This document shows, in pieces, positions 10,361 to 22,819 of a stretch of 64,000 nt of DNA. Below the pieces are notes generated by a model. That model was not told where the DNA came from. It was given only the letters and a program-made list of their open reading frames with translations, and searched no databases. A program made the position numbers and the translations under genes. The DNA lies in assembly GCA_025526915.1 (NCBI GenBank), contig JAHLKH010000031.1, positions 62,001 through 126,000 of the forward strand, read 5' to 3'. This stretch comes from Entophlyctis helioformis. Its lineage: Eukaryota > Chytridiomycota > Chytridiomycetes > Chytridiales > Chytriomycetaceae. Within the stretch, counting starts at the first letter, position 1. Each line of letters starts with the position of its first letter.

Positions 10361-10432
10361 GCCCGACGTGGGGGTCGAACCCACAACCTTAAGATTAAGA
10401 GTCTTACGCTCTACCGATTGAGCTAGCCGGGC
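10361..10432 (-). tRNA. tRNA-Lys (CUU)
   Basis: A 72-nt cloverleaf reads on the minus strand from 10432 to 10361. The acceptor stem GCCCGGC pairs with GTCGGGC (one G-U). The A box is TAGCTCAATCGG. The anticodon loop CTCTTAA has anticodon CUU at 10399-10397. The B box is GGTTCGACCCC. There is no intron and no encoded CCA. A T-rich stretch (TTCTTCTTTT) just beyond the 3' end is a suitable Pol III terminator. Confidence 0.95.
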
Positions 10433-10666
10433 TCCCTTCTTGTTTGATTTTCTTTGCAAATGCAATATATACTTTGCATATTGCACCAATGCGTGACATT
10501 CAGTGCACTACTACATGTTGCTGGGTTCGGTGTTTGCCGCAGACGTTTGTCGGAGGCGATCAGAGCAAGCGGCGTTGCCACTCCCAGTCTTTGCGATGTT
10601 GGGTGACACACTTGCCACACAAAGGCTCAGATCATTCGGGTCGTTTTCCCCAACAATACCCTGATC

Positions 10667-13600
10667 ATGGCGACAACGAGATCGCTGCCTCCGATGCCGC
10701 GACTGCCGCATGGCACGCAATGGCCGACTGAGCAGCTCACCATCGACTCACTGCGGCCGCTGCTCATCGCCAAACTGCCTGCCGTCAAGATCATTGCCAA
10801 GGTGCGCGCAACGACCCGGCCGCGCAGTGACACTGGTGCAACAACAAAGGACCGTCATGGCAATGGCGGCGGTGGTGGTGGTACGTATCCGAGCACGAAA
10901 CACAGCCATGGCCATGCGGGACTGTGTCGTGGACACGACGATCGCCACGATTGTGCGGACGGCGCGGACGGCCAGGACGGCATGCCGTTGTTGCGGCCGC
11001 CGCTGCATGCGCCGCGACGACTGCACCATTCGTCAGACTCAGGGTCGCACGTATCGCTCTCATTGCCTCTGTCGCGTGGTGCCAACCGCCACCATAAGCA
11101 GACGCAGCAGCATCATCACCACAGAGGCAGCAGAGACGGGTCGGATGGCTCGACTCGACGCAAGCAGACGCCTATCAAGGTGCATTCGGACCGCTGGAAG
11201 GCCGAGCTCGCCAGACCGTCTGGCTCTGCATCGGCTGCATCGGCCAACTCGCGGTCTGTCGGTGCAGCTGCACCGCATGCGCCTCCTTTCGAGGCTGCTG
11301 CAACTGCGGCGGATGCGAGCCCGAACAATGCGCTGCCAAGAAACCCAGTCAACGAGCCGAGGCACGTCGCGTCGACTGAGACGCTTGCAGCAGCAGCAGC
11401 AGCAGCAGCATCAAGCATCGCGCCGACAACGACGCGCACAGATGATGTGCCAGCACAGGCTGCAGAGCACGAGGATCCGGCGACTGTATTCAGCATCACC
11501 ATTTCGGAAGAGCCTGAAGAACGCACGGCCGACGAGCCGCCCTGTACAGTGAAACCCGAGGATGCACAGGCCGCTCCAAGTCCGACCAAGACGGCTGCAT
11601 CGAGATCGCCAAACCTCAAGCTGTCCATCGCACCGCCAGCAAACCATCGACCCAAGAGCGCCCGGCAAGAGATCCTTGCGTCGGTGGACTTTGTCAGCAT
11701 GGCCACATCGCCCAGCAAGACGACTCTCGGCTCGGCGTTTGACGACCAGTCCGTCCAACGCGGTGGCAGCATCAGCGGTGCAGCCACGTTGGGCAGTGGC
11801 CAAGGGCTGCTGACCGGACAAGGCCGCAGCCCGTCCCGCCGACCGTCGATGATTCTCAGCGCAGCCATGACGACGCCAACAGGCCTGTCGTCGTCGTTGA
11901 CGGGAGGCTCGTCTGGCCAACGCGGCACGCTGGGTCTCGCGGCCGCCCTCGCCGCGTCGCCTACATCGCCCGTCTCGCGCCACGGCAGCATCGCAACAGC
12001 TGCGGCAGGAACGGACCGCCAGGTGCTTCGCATGATGCAGCAGCACGAGCATACCCTTCTGCTTCAGGATCCATACCATACGGTTGTCTCTGTGCCCCCA
12101 ACGCCCATCTCGCCAACAGGTGATCGCGGCCCTGCCGACCTGCGCTCGTTCCATCTACCATCCACCAACAGCACCACCAACAGACTCAAGGCCCTCCCAT
12201 ACGCCATCGCCACTGCAACAGGTGCAGGTGCAGGTGCAGGTGTCGGTGTCGGCGCATCATACACGACAGCAGGCCCGACATCACCAACAGCAGCGACGCG
12301 CTGCAGACCTCCATGGACACGATTCCGTCCAACAGAGCCGCCGCCCAGTCCACCGACGACTACCTGTGCACGCGCTCGTACTACAACCGGCCCAAAGAGG
12401 TGCAGCCGTACTGCCACGTGCCCAAAGGTGCGGCGGGCGAGCAGATGGGGTGGCGCAAGGCACAGAAAGAGTCGTTGGCGTGGGAGGCGAGATGGGACCC
12501 GCCCGTCATCCACCATGTCGTGCTGTCGCGTGCCAAGGCTCGACTGAGGCACGCTGATCACGTCCACGGGCGGGTAGGCACACGACTGGGCACGCGACAT
12601 CATGGCGACGAGTCGGCGATGGGACTGGGCGGCGGTGGCTCTGGCAGTGGGAGTGGCGATCTGGGTCTCGAGAGTGGCAGCGCGGATCAAAAGACATCGC
12701 CTATTGCGCACTACTTTATGGGCAACCGCAGCAGCGGCGGTGGCGGTGGGATGGCGCAGGTACCTGGAACGGCGGCCTGCTGCTGCTGCTGCCTGGCGTC
12801 GGCAGCTGGATCTGACACGCGGTCGCCCTTGCCAGCCGCCTTCTCGCCACTCGGTAACCGCAAGGCTGATCCCAGGAGTGGCAATGGCGGCAGCAGCAGC
12901 AGTGGGGATGGAAGTGGGACTAGGAGTGGGAAAGCACCCATGACTGCACCTGCATCCAACTTCTTCTTGCCGTCGATTGCAGCGGCTGCCAAGCCGTACC
13001 CGTACCCCGAGCGTCAAGAGATCTCGCACCTGGACGAAGAGTTTATCGCCAACGTGCTGTCGACCCAGCCGCCGCCCAGTTCACACAACCACGACATGCG
13101 CGGGTACAGTCGGCAGTCACCGACAGCCGACCACAACGCGAGCGCACCGGGACAAGGACAGCAACCTGGGCAGCAGTCCGGGCAGCCAGGCAGTGGCACT
13201 GCCGATATCAGCGCGTTTGATCTCACTGCCCAAAGTGAGTCGGCGTACAAAACGCTGCCGCCCACACGCTCCGGCCCGACGAGCCTCGCGCTGCTCGAGA
13301 CAGGCGGCCTCCGCGCGTTTGTCGTCAACAGCATGGCCACATCCACGCCGCTCTCCCACGAACTCGACGAGCTCGACCTCAAGCTCCAGATCTGCGAGCT
13401 CACGCAGCGCGAGAAGCTGTTCATCCAGGACCTCGAGAAGCTGCTCAAGCGCGAAAACGTAAAGGACGAACGCACGCGCAAGCTGAGGAAAAAGCATGTC
13501 GCCCGCGTGTTCCGGCGGCTGCATGAACGCGTCGTGCAGCTCGTCGAGGCGCAGTCGGACGTCACGGGGCTGTCCAAGATCCGCCGCGAGCAGATGGAGC

Positions 13601-13806
13601 GGTTCCTCGAGGCGTCCAAGAAGAATCTCATCTTCCTGGAGGTGCGTTGTCTGTTTGGCTTCTGGCTGACTGGCTGGCTGATCGACTGGCTGATCGACTG
13701 ACTGGCTGATCGGTTGCACCAGACGATTGGCGAGGGCGATCCCTGGCCCGAGATGGAGCGCCAGTTCCAGCAAATGAGCAAGCAGCTGCTCAAGACGGTC
13801 GCATGA
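10667..13806 (+). CDS. Long low-complexity protein with C-terminal coiled coil
   Basis: Unassigned protein of about 980 residues. Proposed exons are 10667-12221, 12338-13641 and 13723-13806, and their phases agree. The N-terminus (PPMPRLPHGTQWPTEQLTID...) is ordered. Residues 50-510 are Ser/Ala/Thr-rich and probably disordered. A compact motif follows (YYNRPKEVQPYCHVPKG...MGWRK). The last 150 residues form a charged coiled coil (LTQREKLFIQDLEKLLKREN and onwards). The 3' intron (13642-13722) contains CTGG/CTGA tetranucleotides. The first intron is inferred only to reconcile two frames, with acceptor CAGAG|CC. The VPKG...MGW motif is vaguely like short axonemal-protein motifs, but I cannot assign a family. 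It is convergent with TRMT112, 46 bp away. Confidence 0.6.
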
Positions 13807-13852
13807 GCAGGCAGAGTGCCAGGTGGTGAGGGAATGCATCTGTCACGGAGCG

Positions 13853-14493
13853 TTAGACTTCATTGTCCTGCAGCAGCATGTTGGGGATGCCATTCACGAT
13901 CGGGTAGACGTGCTCGCAGCCCTGGCACACCATCTTGCCCTCCTTGACTCTGACCTGGATCGTGGGAATAAAGGACGTGAGCTGGCTGCAAGTCGCCCCG
14001 TGGATGCACCGACAGACAGACAGATGGACAGAGTGGAGTAAACTTGCCTCGAGCGCAACCTTGTGGATGGCGCGCAGCAGGTCTTCGGACGGCTCCTCGG
14101 GAAGCTCTTCTGGGAGGGTATCGATGCCAAGCTGCTCTCGGGACAGCATCGTGCAGCACAGCGCAGTCGTCCAGTCAGTCGCAAGCCAGCCCAGCCAGCC
14201 AGCCAGCTTGAGAGCCAGCCAAACGGCGCAACCCACCGACAGGGCCGTGTGGACCAGCGCCGGCCAGTGCAGCTTCGGGATCAGACGCTCAATGAACGAC
14301 GGGTTGAAGTCGGCCTCGAGCGTCTCGAGCTCGGCGTCCTGGATGGCCAGCGGGTAGTTGTCTGTGTTGCAGCCCTTGACATGGCACTGCAGCATGTTGT
14401 GTGTGACGAGTCTGTCCAAGCCAGGCAGGGTGAGTTGCTGCTGCGTCTGCCAGTGCGTCTGCCAGTGCGTCTGCCCATTGTGTCGAACCTCAT
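13853..14493 (-). CDS. TRM112: TRMT112 / Trm112 methyltransferase activator
   Basis: Zinc-binding partner that stabilises several methyltransferases acting on tRNA, rRNA and release factor eRF1. Exons (minus strand) are 14489-14493, 14237-14411, 14048-14134 and 13853-13981, giving 131 residues. The protein starts MRLVTHN. It has CHVKGC near the N-terminus and CQGC near the C-terminus, the four-cysteine zinc site of the family, then VYPIVNGIPNMLL. EFNP-type (ADFNPSFI) and LPKLHWPALV blocks match as well. Exon 1 is only five nucleotides (ATGAG), and its join to exon 2 restores the arginine codon. Intron 3 (13982-14047) is GC-AG (GAG|GCAAGT). Intron 1 holds a 12-nt repeat (CTGCCAGTGCGT strand-wise) and introns 2 and 3 hold CTGG/CTGT tracts. 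Length is normal for the family. Confidence 0.93.
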
Positions 14494-15165
14494 CTTCTTG
14501 TTGGGGGCCTGCGTGCCGTGCCAGTACACCACAAGCGTCAGCAGCCTGCATGGACGGCCAGCGTGCGACGGGCCGCGCCGAGCATGCCACCTACAGGTAA
14601 CTCTGGGGAGTGGCCCGCTGGGTCGGTCAGCAGCATTCGATTCGCAATAAAAAAGTTGGTCGTGGCTGGGTCACGTGTCTCCTCACGTGACTTTAAGACA
14701 TGGGCACATTGTGTCGACTGTGGCCGTCGAGGGGGCCCTCGAGCAGCGTGTGCCGGCCACGCTCGCCTGTAAAGTCGATGTCGATGTCGATGCCGATGTC
14801 GATGCCGAGTGCCGAGTGCCCCAGACGGCAACGGGAATGCCCTTCCGACAGGCTGCCAAGGCGGATCTGGAGAGCAGATCTGGATGTCGCCTCGTCGGAG
14901 GCTCGGCTGGCCTTGGCTGGCCTTGGCGAACCTCAGCAGGCGTCAGCAGGCCTCTGGTGACCTCCGCAGGCGTCATCCGGGCGTCATCCGGGCGTCACCC
15001 GCGCATCACCCGCGCATCATCAGGGCCTCGATCCTCAAACGGCGCCGGCCACCGCCGCCCTTGTGGCCGAAAGGCGAGGCCACGCGACCCGGCCAGGCGT
15101 GACTTTGCCGCCTTGGCTGCAAGCGGCACTGACCGACGGCGAGTCCTCTGGGTCTTTGGGCGGGC
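14494..15165. other. Divergent intergenic region between TRMT112 and a membrane-protein gene
   Basis: It carries the CACGTG pair at 14670-14691 (listed separately), a 6-nt tandem run of GTCGAT/GCCGAT at about 14774-14806, and a 10-nt tandem array of GCGTCATCCG/GCGTCACCCG type at about 14970-15020. No coding segment is supported. Confidence 0.6.
14670..14691. promoter_or_regulatory. Inverted pair of CACGTG E-boxes
   Basis: GTCACGTG (14670-14677) and CACGTGAC (14684-14691) form a perfect inverted repeat with a 6-nt spacer, about 180 bp upstream of the TRMT112 start and 475 bp upstream of the next gene. CACGTG is the core bound by bHLH factors (Cbf1/USF type). The same extended core occurs as a palindrome at 56011. 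Confidence 0.6.
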
Positions 15166-18100
15166 ATGGCCACGACCTCGACACCCGCGCTGGCATCGAC
15201 ACCCGCACCCGCACCCGCACTGGCAGCGTTCGCAGATGCACCGCTCGCAGATGCTGGCGGCCAGGCGCCAGGCGCTGCCGTGAACGCCAACAGCCGGTCC
15301 AAGGCACCCGCGCCACAGCAGATGCAGATGCAGATGCACACGAGCAAGCAGGCGAGCCGGCTCATGGCGAGCATCGCGCCACCACGGCCGGCAGCGTCTG
15401 CCGGTGCATCCACAGCAGGCGCATCTGCAGCGGGCAAGTCGGCCCAGCAGCAGCAGCAGCAACAGCAGTCCCGCCACGCAGCAGCCACACCATCGGGCAC
15501 GATAGCACCAGCAGCACCAGCACCAGCAAACACAATTGCCGCTGGTCGGCGAGCACCAAGTCTAAATCCGCCGCCGTTGCGCAACAGGCTGCGGGTCGAC
15601 GATCCGGGCCAGCCGCCGCCCGCACGCCTGTCTGCTGCCGGCCTTTCTGTGCAGGCATTGCAGACATCGCAGGCACAGGCGCCTGTTGCACAGACACAAG
15701 CACCCGTTGCACAGGCCCAAGCACAGACACAGACACAGACACATGGACAGGCGGGCAACGTCCGCCCGTCATGCGCTGCCGACGTGCTGCTGGTCACGCG
15801 TGCATCGTCGTCGTCGCCGTCGCCGTCGTCGTCGTCGTCGCCCGCCTTGGAATATGTGCCCGTGACGGCTGCAGCGCCATCGCGCGACTCGCGTCCGCCC
15901 GGATCTGTGTCTGTTTCCGCATCTGCGTCTGAATCTGCATCCGCATCTGCATCTGCATCCGCCAAGCCCAGCCAGCCCAGCAGCCCAACCAACATGCTTT
16001 CCTTGTCCTCCCACCGACCCAGCCCCTCGCATCGCAGCCATCGCAGCCCCAATCCCACCGCACACATTCATCCACCAGCTCGTCGCGCCACCAGCAACCT
16101 GCCGCCCTCACCTTCGCCCACATCTCCGCCCATCTCCCCACCGGCCAAGTCACCGGCCATGCCGCCAGCAACACCATCTGCACCATCTGCACCGTCATCC
16201 TTCTCGGCCTGGCCCGTCGCCTTGACCCTCATCCCGCTCGTCCTGTCCGCCCTTGTCGGGCACCAGTACTTGAACTGGACAGAGCCCCTCGTCCTCGTCT
16301 TCGTCTCGTTCCATCTCTACATGACCCTCAGAGGTGCTTCTCCCTGCATGGTGCATCCTGCTCCATATTGCATTGCTCTGCAGTTGCTTACTTTCCCTGC
16401 CATGCGCGCGCCACTTTTTCTGCCTTGCCAACTCTGCTTGCCAACTCAGCCCCGTGGGAGCTTTACTCCATGGCAAGAGCCCTCGCTGCTGGCTCTCGCA
16501 GGCACTTGCGCCATCTCCGGCCGACTGCATCCGCGCAAGATGCAGCTGCAGCTGACCAGGGACTTGAACGACTCGAGAGCCGCCTGTTGCTGCTGTTTGT
16601 TGCATCACCCATTCTCGGCGGCCTTGGCCTGTATCTGGCCACTCGCTACATCGCGTCCATCGCGTTCATCTCCGAGTTGTACATTGTCCTCTTTGTCTTG
16701 GCCGCCTCTGTCATGCCGCTGTTCCATCTCATCTCGCTCGTCAAGGACCATGCTGCGTCATACAAGGTGCGCAGCCCGTGCTTCTCATCATCTGACTTGA
16801 TCCCAACTCCTAACCCGACCCACCTTCTGGCATGTATCCGTAGACTGAGCTCGAGTTCCCTGCAAGCCAAGTCGACTCACTCAAAGCCAGACTGTCAAGG
16901 CTCGAATTAGAGATCGCCTCTCTCCGCCAGCTCATCCCGTCGGATGCCTTTTCGGCATCGGCTGCTGCATCATCGGCTGCCTCCTCAGCTGCGGCCGCGA
17001 CGGCTGCCGCGACTGCCTCTCAGGCTAGCATCGAAAGTGTCGCTCTAGTCGTCGGCAGGCACGTCAAGCGCATCGAAAAGAAGCACGGCTACTACTCTTG
17101 CATCACCGATGATCGTATCGCGCTGCTCGAACACCGGCTGCGCCAGCTGGAAGAGACTGCCGATCGTGCTGGTGCATCTCAAGGGGTTGGCGTCGATCAC
17201 GCATCGGCTCCGTACGACGCTGTCAGTATGAGCTCCAATGGTGACCGAGATCGTGATGGCGATCGAGAACGGGATGGTGGCCCACGGCCCGCATCGCCCT
17301 CTTCCTCGACTTCGTCGCGCCGGAAAGTGCGGCGGACCAACAGTCTACCTGCCCATCTGTCCATAACACCACAGGTTCAGCCAAACTCTCAAGCACAACC
17401 GCCGCATCAGCCGCCGTCGCCCACCAACCCATCGCCATCGCATGGCTTAGCGCTTCTATCCAGACCTGCAAGCCATGCAAGCCATGCAGGCCACGCTCCC
17501 CACGTGTCTCGGCGTCCAAATCTGAAAACGCTCGCGAGCCTTGCACCAGACCAGTCTGGGCCAGCCATCATGCCCATGCCCACGCCACCTGCCGGCATGC
17601 CCTCAGCGGTATCCATATTCCGGATCGCTGCTTTCACATCGCCGCTCTCGAGGCTCCTGTCCCGAACCATCGACTCGGCGTCCAACTTTGCCCAGTACGT
17701 GACATCAAAGTCCTTCAAGCTCGTTGCGTTTGTCTTTATCCAAGGTGTCATCCTGCCGCTGTACTTTATCCGGGCCGTATGGTTTCTTGTGCGGCTCTAC
17801 ATGACGTACCTGACCAACAGCAGCACCAGCAACAGCAGTGCAGGCAGCAGCAAGAACAGCGACGAGGACGGGAAAAACGTCTCATCACAAGTGCCACATA
17901 CCTCGATCTACGGCAGCGTCGTCCATGCCTCTCATCTACACAGCGCGAGTGGTGTCAGTGGTGCCGGCAATACGCAGCTGACCAGCAGCAGCAAGTACAT
18001 CCACAGCGCCGGTATGGGCAGCGGGGGCAGCAGCTGGGGTCAACTGGCCGTCTCGCCCACATCCCCTGGATCCGTTGTTGACGCGCTCTCGCAACGGTCC

Positions 18101-18259
18101 ATGTCCATGGCATCCATCGCGTCGTCAGCCGGCACTGCCCATTCCGCGTATAGGCGGCGCACGGCAGTTGCCAATACTGCAAATGCCTGTGGCTCTGCCT
18201 CTGCTGCTGTCCACTACGCGTACACGCAACCCTCTGATGCATCGTACGACGGCTCGTGA
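15166..18259 (+). CDS. Multi-pass membrane protein with long disordered N-terminus and coiled coil
   Basis: Exons 15166-16333, 16540-16766 and 16844-18259 join in frame to give 936 residues. Residues 1-345 are low-complexity (Ala, Pro, Ser, Gln). Two hydrophobic segments follow (VALTLIPLVLSALVGHQYL and EPLVLVFVSFHLYMTL), then a soluble linker and two more (LLLLFVASPILGGLGLYLA and ELYIVLFVLAASVMPLFHLI). A heptad region comes next (residues about 466-490 and 545-575), including ALVVGRHVKRIEKKHGY. Near residue 760 there is another pair of hydrophobic stretches (KLVAFVFIQGVILPLYFI, AVWFLVRLYMTYL). The tail is Ser-rich. I do not recognise the family. Topology suggests an ER or organelle membrane protein. 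The start is the first ATG of the open frame. Confidence 0.7.
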
Positions 18260-18370
18260 GCTCTGTTCCACGAAATACATTTACCTATTTTCTACCCCAC
18301 GTTTTCCGTTTTACAGTCGCGCACGGTTGACGCGAGTGCGAGTGCCAGTGGCCACGAGGTTGCGGCAGAA

Positions 18371-19066
18371 ATGATGGCCGATGTCCAGTCGGCTGAGCGG
18401 GTGCGACGCCCGCAAAGCGCAGCCAGCACACGCAGCAAGACACACATTATCCGATCCGGCGTTCATAGCATGCCCACGGCGAAACAAGCGGGTCAAAGGC
18501 CAAGCACGCTCTTGATCACCTCCAGCAAACACTCTTTGTCTGGAGCTGCTCCGGCGTTATCTGCACACCGGCCAGCAAACCCGCCGGCTCACCAGTCGGC
18601 ATCCAGCCCGCATCGGCCGAGTCCCACGGGCGGCCACGGCGATGCCAGCCGTCGCCCAGCCCCCGTTTTGTCGCGATCCGTCGATACGGCTGCCAGCAAA
18701 CTGGCGTCGACCCTCACGGCAGGCCAGTCGCCATCAACGCGGACATTTGGCACGCAACACGTGTCAAGGTCGTCTGTGTCGGAGATGACGGCAAGTGCGG
18801 CATCCACTGCCGCCACGCCACCTGGACTGCGGCAGTCATCACTCCGTGGTCCCCTGACACGGCAACAAGTGCAGCAGCAGCAACAGCAGCAGCAACGAGC
18901 TGCGAGTATCAAGATGTACCAGCCGCTTGTCAAGAGAGCAACGCGGGCTGCACCGGTGATTGGTGTGCCGGTTGGCGGCAGTGCTTCCACGCTGCCAGCA
19001 GAGAGTGCGGCCGGCGCTGCTGCACGACAAGCGAGGGAAGACGACTCTGTGACGAGCTGCAGTGAT

Positions 19067-19097
<31 letters not shown>

Positions 19098-22000
19098 AGG
19101 ATGACAATGATGACGACAACGAGGAGGAGGATGATGGCAGCAATGATGATGATGATGATGATAGCGACGATGACAGCGATGTTGACGATGATGACAGCGT
19201 CACGGCACGAGGCCAGTCACATCAGTCTTTTATACCCGGAAAACAAGCGATCGACGTACGAGCAAAGACAGACATGGCTGCGGTCGCCTGCGATGACGAT
19301 GAGGACGAAGACGATGATGATTCGGTGGACGCGTTTGACCAGAGCTCGCTGCGCCGTGCCGCGCTTCTCCGCGACGACTCGGACGTGTTTCCGTCCAGCG
19401 TCACGACATGCATCGGCACTCCTCTCGTGCACGATGGCGACGACGGCATGTCGCTTGGATCCATGCTGCAGAGCCTCAAGTGCGACAACGGGGCAGATGG
19501 ACGGCTGCGGTCTCCGCTATGGGCCAGCCAGTTTCCTGACGGCGAGTCTGTGCTGTACTTTCCACAGGCTGGCGAGCAAGGTGAATGAGCTGGCCGCTGG
19601 CCGCTGGCTGCTGGCTGCTGTCACTCGCCGGATCGACTAACGCGCGATGCACGTGGAGTTGGGCCGCTTGCCAAGCACTTGCAACGAGCGCTGAATTGGA
19701 AAGTGCACAAGGGATCGCCGCGAGTCATTCGCAGTACGCCTGGCTGCGATCTTTCCCTGATGCGTGCTGGTGAGACCGATGGCTGACCATGTATTGGCAA
19801 ACACCAGACGCTCTTCGTGCTGCGCAATTCAAGCTCGTGCGCACTGGCGACGACTGGGTCGGCTACTGGGGCAAACACCTGCCGGCCGACAAGTACAAGA
19901 ACATCGATCCTTGGCAGATGATCAACCACTTCCCAATGTCATTTGAGATTGGCCGCAAGGACCGGATGCTCAAGAACACGACTGCCATGCGCGAAAGGTT
20001 TGGCAGCGAGGTCAGCCCCTCATGCACTCCTCTGCTATCCCCTCCGACTGCCTGCATCGCTGATGGGTTGCGCTGCATCGATAGGGGCTGGATTTTGTAC
20101 CAGAGACCTATGTCTTGCCGCGCAGTCGCAGGCAGCTCAAACGCGCCTTCGCCAAGTACCCGCTCTGGATCATCAAGCCGCCTGCATCCGCTCGCGGCAA
20201 CGGCATCCGCGTCATCAGCAAGTGGACCGACCTCCCCCGCAAAAAGGATCTGGTGTGCTCGCGCTACATCTCCAACCCCTTCCTCATCAACCAGCGCAAA
20301 TTCGATCTCCGTCTGTACGTTGTGGTCACCAGCTTTGACCCGCTGCGGCTGTACTTGTACGAGAACGGGCTTGTGCGCTTCGCGAGCGAAGATTACAAGC
20401 ATAGCATGGCGCACAAGAACGTGCGGAACAGGTTCATGCATCTGACGAATTACAGCGTGAGCAAGAAGAATCCTGCCAAGAAGGGCGACACTGCCTCCCC
20501 GACACACACGGGATCTAATCCTCCGCTGCCTGCTGCGGATCGTGCTGGCGCGAGCGGAAACTCAGCCTTTGAGCCGTCTGACCCTTCCTCCAAGGACCGT
20601 GACAGGTTCAGCATGGACGACAACAAATGGTACCTCAAACGCGACACTCACTCGTAGCCTGAGCGAGAAGCTGACAGCCATTGCATGTGCACAGGACCCT
20701 GGATGCGCTGCAAGAGTACATGACCATGCACGGATACGACTTTGCGCCAGTCATGGACAACATCCGCAGCCTGGTCATCAAAACCATGATGAGCGTGCAC
20801 AGCTCCAACGCAGGCGGTGTGCGTCTCTATGTCACCAACAAGTTCGTCAGATGCAACCCCTCACACTCGCACACGGCCTGCTGCATCATTGACATTCCTG
20901 CTCTGGTCATGCGCACAGGGCGAGCTGCTTTGAGCTGTTTGGGTTCGACGTCCTGCTCGATGCTGAGCTGCGGCCGTGGCTCATGGAAGTCAACATCTCG
21001 CCGTCCATGAAAGCCTCGTGCGATCTGGACTTTAATCTCAAGACCAAGGTCGCCGTTGATCTGCTCAACCTTGTGGGTGTCCGTGTGCGCGACATTGAGC
21101 TTGCGCGGCAGGCTCAGGTGTCCAAACAGTTGAGTGTGTCCTGGACCAATGCATGCCACGATGGACGATGCAGGCATTGCGGACGATGGGCTGACCAAGC
21201 GCTGGCTGCAGCCCGCCGGTGTGGAAAAAGCCGTTTCTGTCGACGGCCGAGCGCAGTAAGCAGCGCAACATCATGACGGACAATCGGGCAGACGTGCTGG
21301 CAAACCTGACGCCCGATGATCTGCGTCTGCTGCGAGAAACCGAAGACGAGGCAAGGGGAAACTTCCATTCGGGCTTGTTGCTGCCGAGTCTGCTGCCGAC
21401 TGACACGCTGTCTGCAACAGTACAACCGGCGCGGTGGATTCGAGCGACTGTATCCCAGCCACAAGTTTGCTGACCACCACAGGCTCATACCGTCGTTCAA
21501 CTACTATGACCGGCTTATCTACCACTGGACGGTCAATGAGCCCAACGACGAGAAGCGCGTTGCGCTGCTCATCAAAGCCATCAAGGTGCCCACCAGTATA
21601 CGGCTTTCTGCACCGCCAACGGCAGGACGCACGCGCCAGCCTACTCAGACCAATGGTGCACAGCAGCAGCCTGGAATATTGCGCAAGCTGGCCATGAAGG
21701 ACGATGCACTTGAGCGGCAACTGGAGCAGGTGCGTCGCGGTCTGGAGCGCGTATGCGATTCCGCATCATCGGTACCAAAAGCTCCTGTCTCGTCACTGCT
21801 GGATGCCAAGAGTGGCAGTGAGGCGACTCTGGCGGCGTCTGACAGTGGGAGCAATCCGAGTACGGGCCACTCTGATACCAGTGCCGCCATGTCGCCGTGG
21901 CATTCTTTAGAGGGGACGCTGTGCACCGAGTCGCTTGGCCCATCCGCGTCTGGATCTGCTGCAGCCACAGCATCTGCATCCAAGACGGCGTCTGCATCCG

Positions 22001-22632
22001 CCAGCCGGCCATCCAACAGCAGCAACACTGGCAACCAACAAGGCAGCAGCAGCAACACCAGCGCTGGCTTGCATCGACCGCCGCTTGGGCCGTCGCCGCC
22101 GTCAAGCAATGCCCAGCACTCGCTAATCTTCCGCGGCGCATCCTCAGCCACGCACGCACAGGGATCGCGGCCAGCACCGCCGGCCCACCACATACGCTAC
22201 AGCGGTGCCTTCCAAGCCATCAAGCACTTTCACGCCGAGATTGGCGCCATGCTTTCACGCGACCCCGTCGCGCCACACCTGCATCGCCGCCCTCCGAGCC
22301 TTGCTCCATCCACAAGCGCGTACCCGGCATCGCAGCCGTACCAGAGTTTCCCAAACGTGGCGCATGCCGCTCAGCAGATTGCACACTTGTCTTCCGGCAT
22401 CAGTAAGCATGCGGTCGTGCACCAGTTGTTCCAGAGCCAGCCGCTGCACATGCAGCCGTCGAGCAGCGCTGGGTTGCCAGCCAGATCCAGTGGCAGTGGC
22501 AGTGGAGGTGGAGGTGGCTGGAGCGACAGCGCGAGTGGAGGGATTGGAAGCAGCGGCATGACACCGAATGCGAGACGTGTTGCTGCCATGTCGCTGTTGC
22601 AGCAGCAGGCAGACAGCCAGCCTCGTCGGTAG
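18371..22632 (+). CDS. Tubulin-tyrosine-ligase-like protein (TTLL4/5-type glutamylase)
   Basis: ATP-grasp ligase that adds glutamate to tubulin tails in flagella and basal bodies. Eight exons (18371-19580, 19659-19733, 19808-20010, 20085-20629, 20695-20841, 20919-21117, 21231-21350, 21421-22632) give 1,236 residues with consistent phases. Residues 1-403 are disordered and include a long Asp/Glu run (about 230-270). The TTL core (about 404-835) shows SPRVIR, DDWVGYWGKH, NHFPMSFEIGRKDR, WIIKPPASARGNGI, FDLRLYVVVTSFDPLRLYLY, RFMHLTNYSVSKKN, CFELFGFDVLLD and LMEVNISPS, in family order. After the core come NLTPDDLRLL and EDE|YNRRGGFERLYP, the post-catalytic block of TTLL4/5. Intron 7 (21351-21420) is GC-AG and its join is fixed by the EDE-YNRRG motif. 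The glutamylase subtype is inferred. The C-terminal 340 residues are Ser/Ala-rich. Confidence 0.92.
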
Positions 22633-22819
22633 GCTGCACCTTGCGCCACGAACTGGCAGTCATGAAACTACCAGAGAATGAATGGTATCTGTGTGACCAT
22701 TTGGGCCAGCATGCTCGTCTTGCTGTTCGTCTTGCTGCACGGCGGGCCAATCAGCAGCGTACTCTCACGCTCCAGATCCAGCCAATCAGCGGCCGATTCT
22801 CACCTTCCCTCAGATTCCC

